A DNA stretch of 15,367 bases from Actinomycetes bacterium (GTDB lineage: Bacteria > Actinomycetota > Thermoleophilia > Solirubrobacterales > 70-9). Positions within the stretch are counted from its first letter, which is position 1, and each line of letters begins with the position of its first letter. The notes under the pieces are model-generated. The model ran no database searches. It was not told the origin of the DNA and saw only the letters and a list, made by a program, of their open reading frames with translations. The stretch is from assembly GCA_023436605.1 (NCBI GenBank), contig JAEZIQ010000080.1, forward strand, positions 1 to 15,367. The letters are read 5' to 3'. Positions 13,286 through 15,367 of the stretch are shown here, piece by piece. The translations under genes were made by a program, and so were the position numbers.

Positions 13286-13980
13286 CAGAAGGTTTCGCCC
13301 TCGGGCAGGTTGGTGAACTTGAGTCCGGCGTGGGTCTTGTAGCGGATGTTGACCGAGATCATCAGGGCGGTCAGCTGCTCGACGATCCGGGACATCTCGA
13401 GCGCACCCGCGTTGACCGGTCGCAGGCCTTCGATCCGGCTGATCAGCTCGGCGACCCGCGCCTTGTCGGCCTTCTTGTCACCGCAAACCGGGACGTCCTC
13501 GTCGAGCTGATGCGAGAGGTCGGCGAGGCCCGGGGCGCTGACCGTGTGAAGGGCGGAGACGACGACGACACCGTCGGGCACCATTTCCTGGGCCTGCTGG
13601 GCGGCGGAACCCTGCCAGACGCCGATCGTCCGGGTTGCCTTGCCGCTGATCGCGGCGGCCAGCGGCACCGAGCAGTCGACCAGGATCTGGTCGGGAGTGA
13701 GCGCCCCCTTCAGATTCGTCAGGTACTCGGACTGGTTGCGGAAGGGAATCGTCAGGAAAACGATGTCGGCGGCCTGCGCGGCGTCCTCGTTGGACATGCC
13801 TTCAACCGCCCCGCCGGACTCTTCGGCGATCTTCGCGGCGGCCTCACCGGCCCGGCCGGCGTCACGCGAACCGATCACGACCTTCGCTCCGCTCGCGGCC
13901 CAGCGCTTGGCGAGGCCTGATCCGAGGGCGCCGGTGCCACCGATGACAGGGATGACGGGTGATTCAGTGTTATCGCTCAC
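13285..13980 (-). CDS. npdG: NADPH-dependent F420 reductase (F420H2:NADP oxidoreductase)
   Basis: Moves hydride between NADP(H) and F420, so it charges or discharges the F420 pool. The 231-aa protein has the family's N-terminal Rossmann motif GGTGALGSGLA at 14-24 and an NADP-selecting GSRD at 37-40. These are followed by VFLTIPF in the next strand and the closing KTHAGLKFTNLPEG segment typical of NpdG/Fno. The first eight residues are a short polar extension. The start is GTG at 13980; no Shine-Dalgarno, but TAGACT lies 8 nt upstream. It heads the leftward F420 operon and diverges from the thioesterase gene across only 56 nt. Confidence 0.95.
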   Translation of the reverse strand: MSDNTESPVIPVIGGTGALGSGLAKRWAASGAKVVIGSRDAGRAGEAAAKIAEESGGAVEGMSNEDAAQAADIVFLTIPFRNQSEYLTNLKGALTPDQILVDCSVPLAAAISGKATRTIGVWQGSAAQQAQEMVPDGVVVVSALHTVSAPGLADLSHQLDEDVPVCGDKKADKARVAELISRIEGLRPVNAGALEMSRIVEQLTALMISVNIRYKTHAGLKFTNLPEGETF

Positions 13981-13988
13981 GAGGCCGC

Positions 13989-13994
13989 AGTCTA
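13989..13994 (-). promoter_or_regulatory. -10 box (TAGACT) for leaderless npdG
   Basis: TAGACT on the minus strand ends 8 nt before the npdG GTG. GCGACC, 17 nt further up, has only a loose likeness to a -35. It would drive the whole npdG-cofDCE run. Confidence 0.45.
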
Positions 13995-14024
13995 AGCACC
14001 TGCCGGGGCCCGGTCGCCGCTGAC

Positions 14025-14030
14025 TATCCT
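14025..14030 (+). promoter_or_regulatory. -10 box (TATCCT) for the leaderless thioesterase gene
   Basis: TATCCT ends 6 nt before the ATG at 14037, which would place the transcription start at the A of the start codon. No Shine-Dalgarno fits in this space. It lies back-to-back with the npdG box. Confidence 0.5.
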
Positions 14031-14036
14031 TGGCCC

Positions 14037-14408
14037 ATGTCGATCGTCGAAAGAATCGGAACCGAGCGCACGGACACCTTTGTTGTCGAGGGGATGCTGA
14101 TCACCGACGTCGGGGGGCTGCTCGAAACGGGCGTTCTTTCGACCCCGGGGATGATCGGGATGATGGAACGCAACTGTGCGTTGCTGGTCCAGGAGTTCCT
14201 GCCCGAAGGCAGCGCCACGGTCGGTTTCGAGGTGAACGTCAAGCACGTTTCGGGGGCCGGCGAAGGCACCGAGTGCTCGGTCTGGGCTCGCCTCGACGAG
14301 GTGCTCGACGAGCGCAAGTTCCGTTTCTCGGTCGAGGTAAAGGACGGCGACCGGGTGCTGGGAGTAGGCACTCACGAGCGCCGCGCAATCACTTTCAACG
14401 TCGCCTGA
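14037..14408 (+). CDS. FlK-type hotdog-fold acyl-CoA thioesterase
   Basis: A 123-aa hotdog thioesterase resembling the fluoroacetyl-CoA thioesterase FlK family. By-eye alignment to FlK keeps the whole catalytic triad at exact spacing: Thr36 (FlK Thr42), Glu44 in GMMERNC (FlK Glu50) and His70 in VNVKH (FlK His76), plus the conserved GTHER at the C-terminal strand. Most FlK-like proteins are general, uncharacterised acyl-CoA thioesterases, so fluoroacetyl-CoA should not be assumed as substrate. ATG at 14037 is supported by the TATCCT box 6 nt upstream. The HMG-CoA lyase gene follows by 13 nt, so both probably act in the same acyl-CoA or branched-chain breakdown route. Confidence 0.85.
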   Translation: MSIVERIGTERTDTFVVEGMLITDVGGLLETGVLSTPGMIGMMERNCALLVQEFLPEGSATVGFEVNVKHVSGAGEGTECSVWARLDEVLDERKFRFSVEVKDGDRVLGVGTHERRAITFNVA

Positions 14409-14421
14409 TCGGGGAATGAAG

Positions 14422-15367
14422 ATGGGTATCGAGAACTTTCCCGAGGCGGTACGGATCCGCGAGGTCGGTCCTCGCGACGGATTCCAGAACGAGCCGGAGG
14501 TCATCGCGACCGAGGACAAGATCCGGTTGATCAATCTGCTGGCTCAGTCCGGCCTCAAGCGGATCGAAGTCACCTCCTTCGTCCGGTCCGACGTGATCCC
14601 GCAGCTCTCCGACGCGGTCGAGGTCCTTTCCGGGATCGACCGTCACGACGGCGTCTCCTACTCGGTCCTGATCCCGAACCGCAAGGGCCTCGACAACGCC
14701 CTCGAGCTCCGGGACCGCTTCGACGAAACGAACTTCTTCCTCTCGGCTTCCGAGACCCACAACAGAAAGAACGTGAACCGGAGCGTCGAGGAATCGATCT
14801 CCGGGCTCGAGGAGACGATCCCGGTCGCCGTCGAAGCCGGTCTGCGCTGCGAAGGGGTCATCTCAACTTCTTTCGGATGCCCCTACGAGGGGGATGTGCC
14901 GGTCGAGAACGTGCTGGCGATCGCGCTGCGACTGGCCCGGGCAGGTTGCGTCGAGGTCGGTTTCGGTGACACCACCGGCATGGCCAACCCGCTTCAGGTC
15001 CGGCGTTTCTTCGCTGAGGTCAGGGAGCGGTTCGAGGCGGAGGGTCTGGGAGAGGTCGAGTTGACCGCCCACTTCCATGACACCCGGGGCCAGGGCCTTG
15101 CCAACGTCCTCGCCGCCCTCGAGGAGGGCGTCGACTCGTTCGAGTCGAGCTTCGGCGAGCTCGGTGGCTGCCCGGTTCCTCCCGGCGCTACCGGCAACAT
15201 CGCTTCCGAGGACCTGATCTCGATGCTGGGCGAGATGGGCATCGAAACCGGCATCGACCTGCCGAAACTGATCGAAGCCTCGGCCGAAGCCCAGAAGGTC
15301 CTCGGCCGCCCCCTCGGCTCCCATGTCCTCAAGGCTGGGCCCGTGCGCAGGGCCCCGCAAGTTGCCC
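14422..15367 (+). CDS. Hydroxymethylglutaryl-CoA lyase (3' end cut by window)
   Basis: Splits 3-hydroxy-3-methylglutaryl-CoA into acetyl-CoA and acetoacetate, the last step of leucine breakdown. The frame is open to the right edge (315 codons), close to the usual 300-330 residues, so little is missing. It is a TIM barrel of the HMGL/DRE family: GPRDGFQNE at 16-24 with Arg18 and metal-binding Asp19, Glu49 in RIEVTSFV, FGCPYEG at 151-157, the metal pair His217 and His219 in HFHDTRG, and Cys250 in GGCPVPPGATGN, the mobile active-site loop. Start chosen at ATG 14422, which has GGGGA 6 nt upstream; ATG 14416 is also in frame but touches that GGGGA. The related homocitrate/isopropylmalate synthases are unlikely given the GGCP loop. 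Confidence 0.93.
   Translation, partial: MGIENFPEAVRIREVGPRDGFQNEPEVIATEDKIRLINLLAQSGLKRIEVTSFVRSDVIPQLSDAVEVLSGIDRHDGVSYSVLIPNRKGLDNALELRDRFDETNFFLSASETHNRKNVNRSVEESISGLEETIPVAVEAGLRCEGVISTSFGCPYEGDVPVENVLAIALRLARAGCVEVGFGDTTGMANPLQVRRFFAEVRERFEAEGLGEVELTAHFHDTRGQGLANVLAALEEGVDSFESSFGELGGCPVPPGATGNIASEDLISMLGEMGIETGIDLPKLIEASAEAQKVLGRPLGSHVLKAGPVRRAPQVA

Noticed and set aside
14416..14421. ATG 14416 as the HMG-CoA lyase start
   Set aside because: The GGGGA is directly against it, with no spacer. ATG 14422 has a proper 6-nt spacing; the difference is only two residues.
1..15367. CRISPR arrays, insertion sequences, prophage, tRNA or rRNA genes, defence systems
   Set aside because: No repeat-spacer array, transposase, integrase or RNA gene signature was seen. 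Composition and gene packing look like ordinary chromosome throughout.

Overview
The window is GC-rich, densely packed chromosomal DNA with 19 protein genes. I see no RNA genes, mobile elements or CRISPR. A full coenzyme F420 gene set, an FbiC that fuses both FO-synthase halves, secreted lipoproteins and many start codons only 6-9 nt after a TAnnnT box suggest a high-GC actinobacterium. The class Thermoleophilia (Solirubrobacterales-like) is my best guess. This rests on gene content, not on a database search.

Region by region. (1) 1-3819, minus strand: ygfZ (folate-binding Fe-S maintenance protein), an LPLAT/PlsC-type acyltransferase, a small lipoprotein with a cupredoxin-like tail but no copper ligands, and crotonyl-CoA carboxylase/reductase running off the left edge. 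(2) 3888-4577, plus strand: an unrecognised 120-aa protein and a degenerate receiver-domain protein. (3) 4734-5483, plus: an aquaporin-family channel with an unusual selectivity filter, followed by a strong terminator. (4) 5639-6921, minus: a cupredoxin lipoprotein, a terminator, then a translationally coupled pair of CrcB/Fluc fluoride channels. (5) 7021-10372, plus: fbiC (FO synthase) and a zinc-dependent alcohol dehydrogenase-like protein. (6) 10362-13980, minus: npdG, cofD, cofC and cofE, each overlapping the next by 1-4 nt, followed by a DHFR/RibD-C-like reductase. (7) 14037-15367, plus: a FlK-type hotdog thioesterase and an HMG-CoA lyase running off the right edge.

How the genes work together. 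FbiC makes FO. CofC activates a phospho-three-carbon acid with GTP, CofD joins it to FO, CofE adds glutamate, and NpdG exchanges hydride between F420 and NADP. In actinobacteria the dehydro-F420 reductase is normally the C-terminal domain of FbiB. CofE here lacks that domain, which makes the DHFR-like reductase next to it an interesting candidate. The two ends of the window carry acyl-CoA metabolism (ethylmalonyl-CoA pathway carboxylase/reductase, acyl-CoA thioesterase, HMG-CoA lyase).

The most general signal beyond the genes is a repeated layout at operon starts. A TAnnnT -10 box sits 6-9 nt before the start codon with little or no Shine-Dalgarno sequence, which points to leaderless transcripts. 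In one case (crcB1) the box lies in the T-tract of the upstream gene's terminator.
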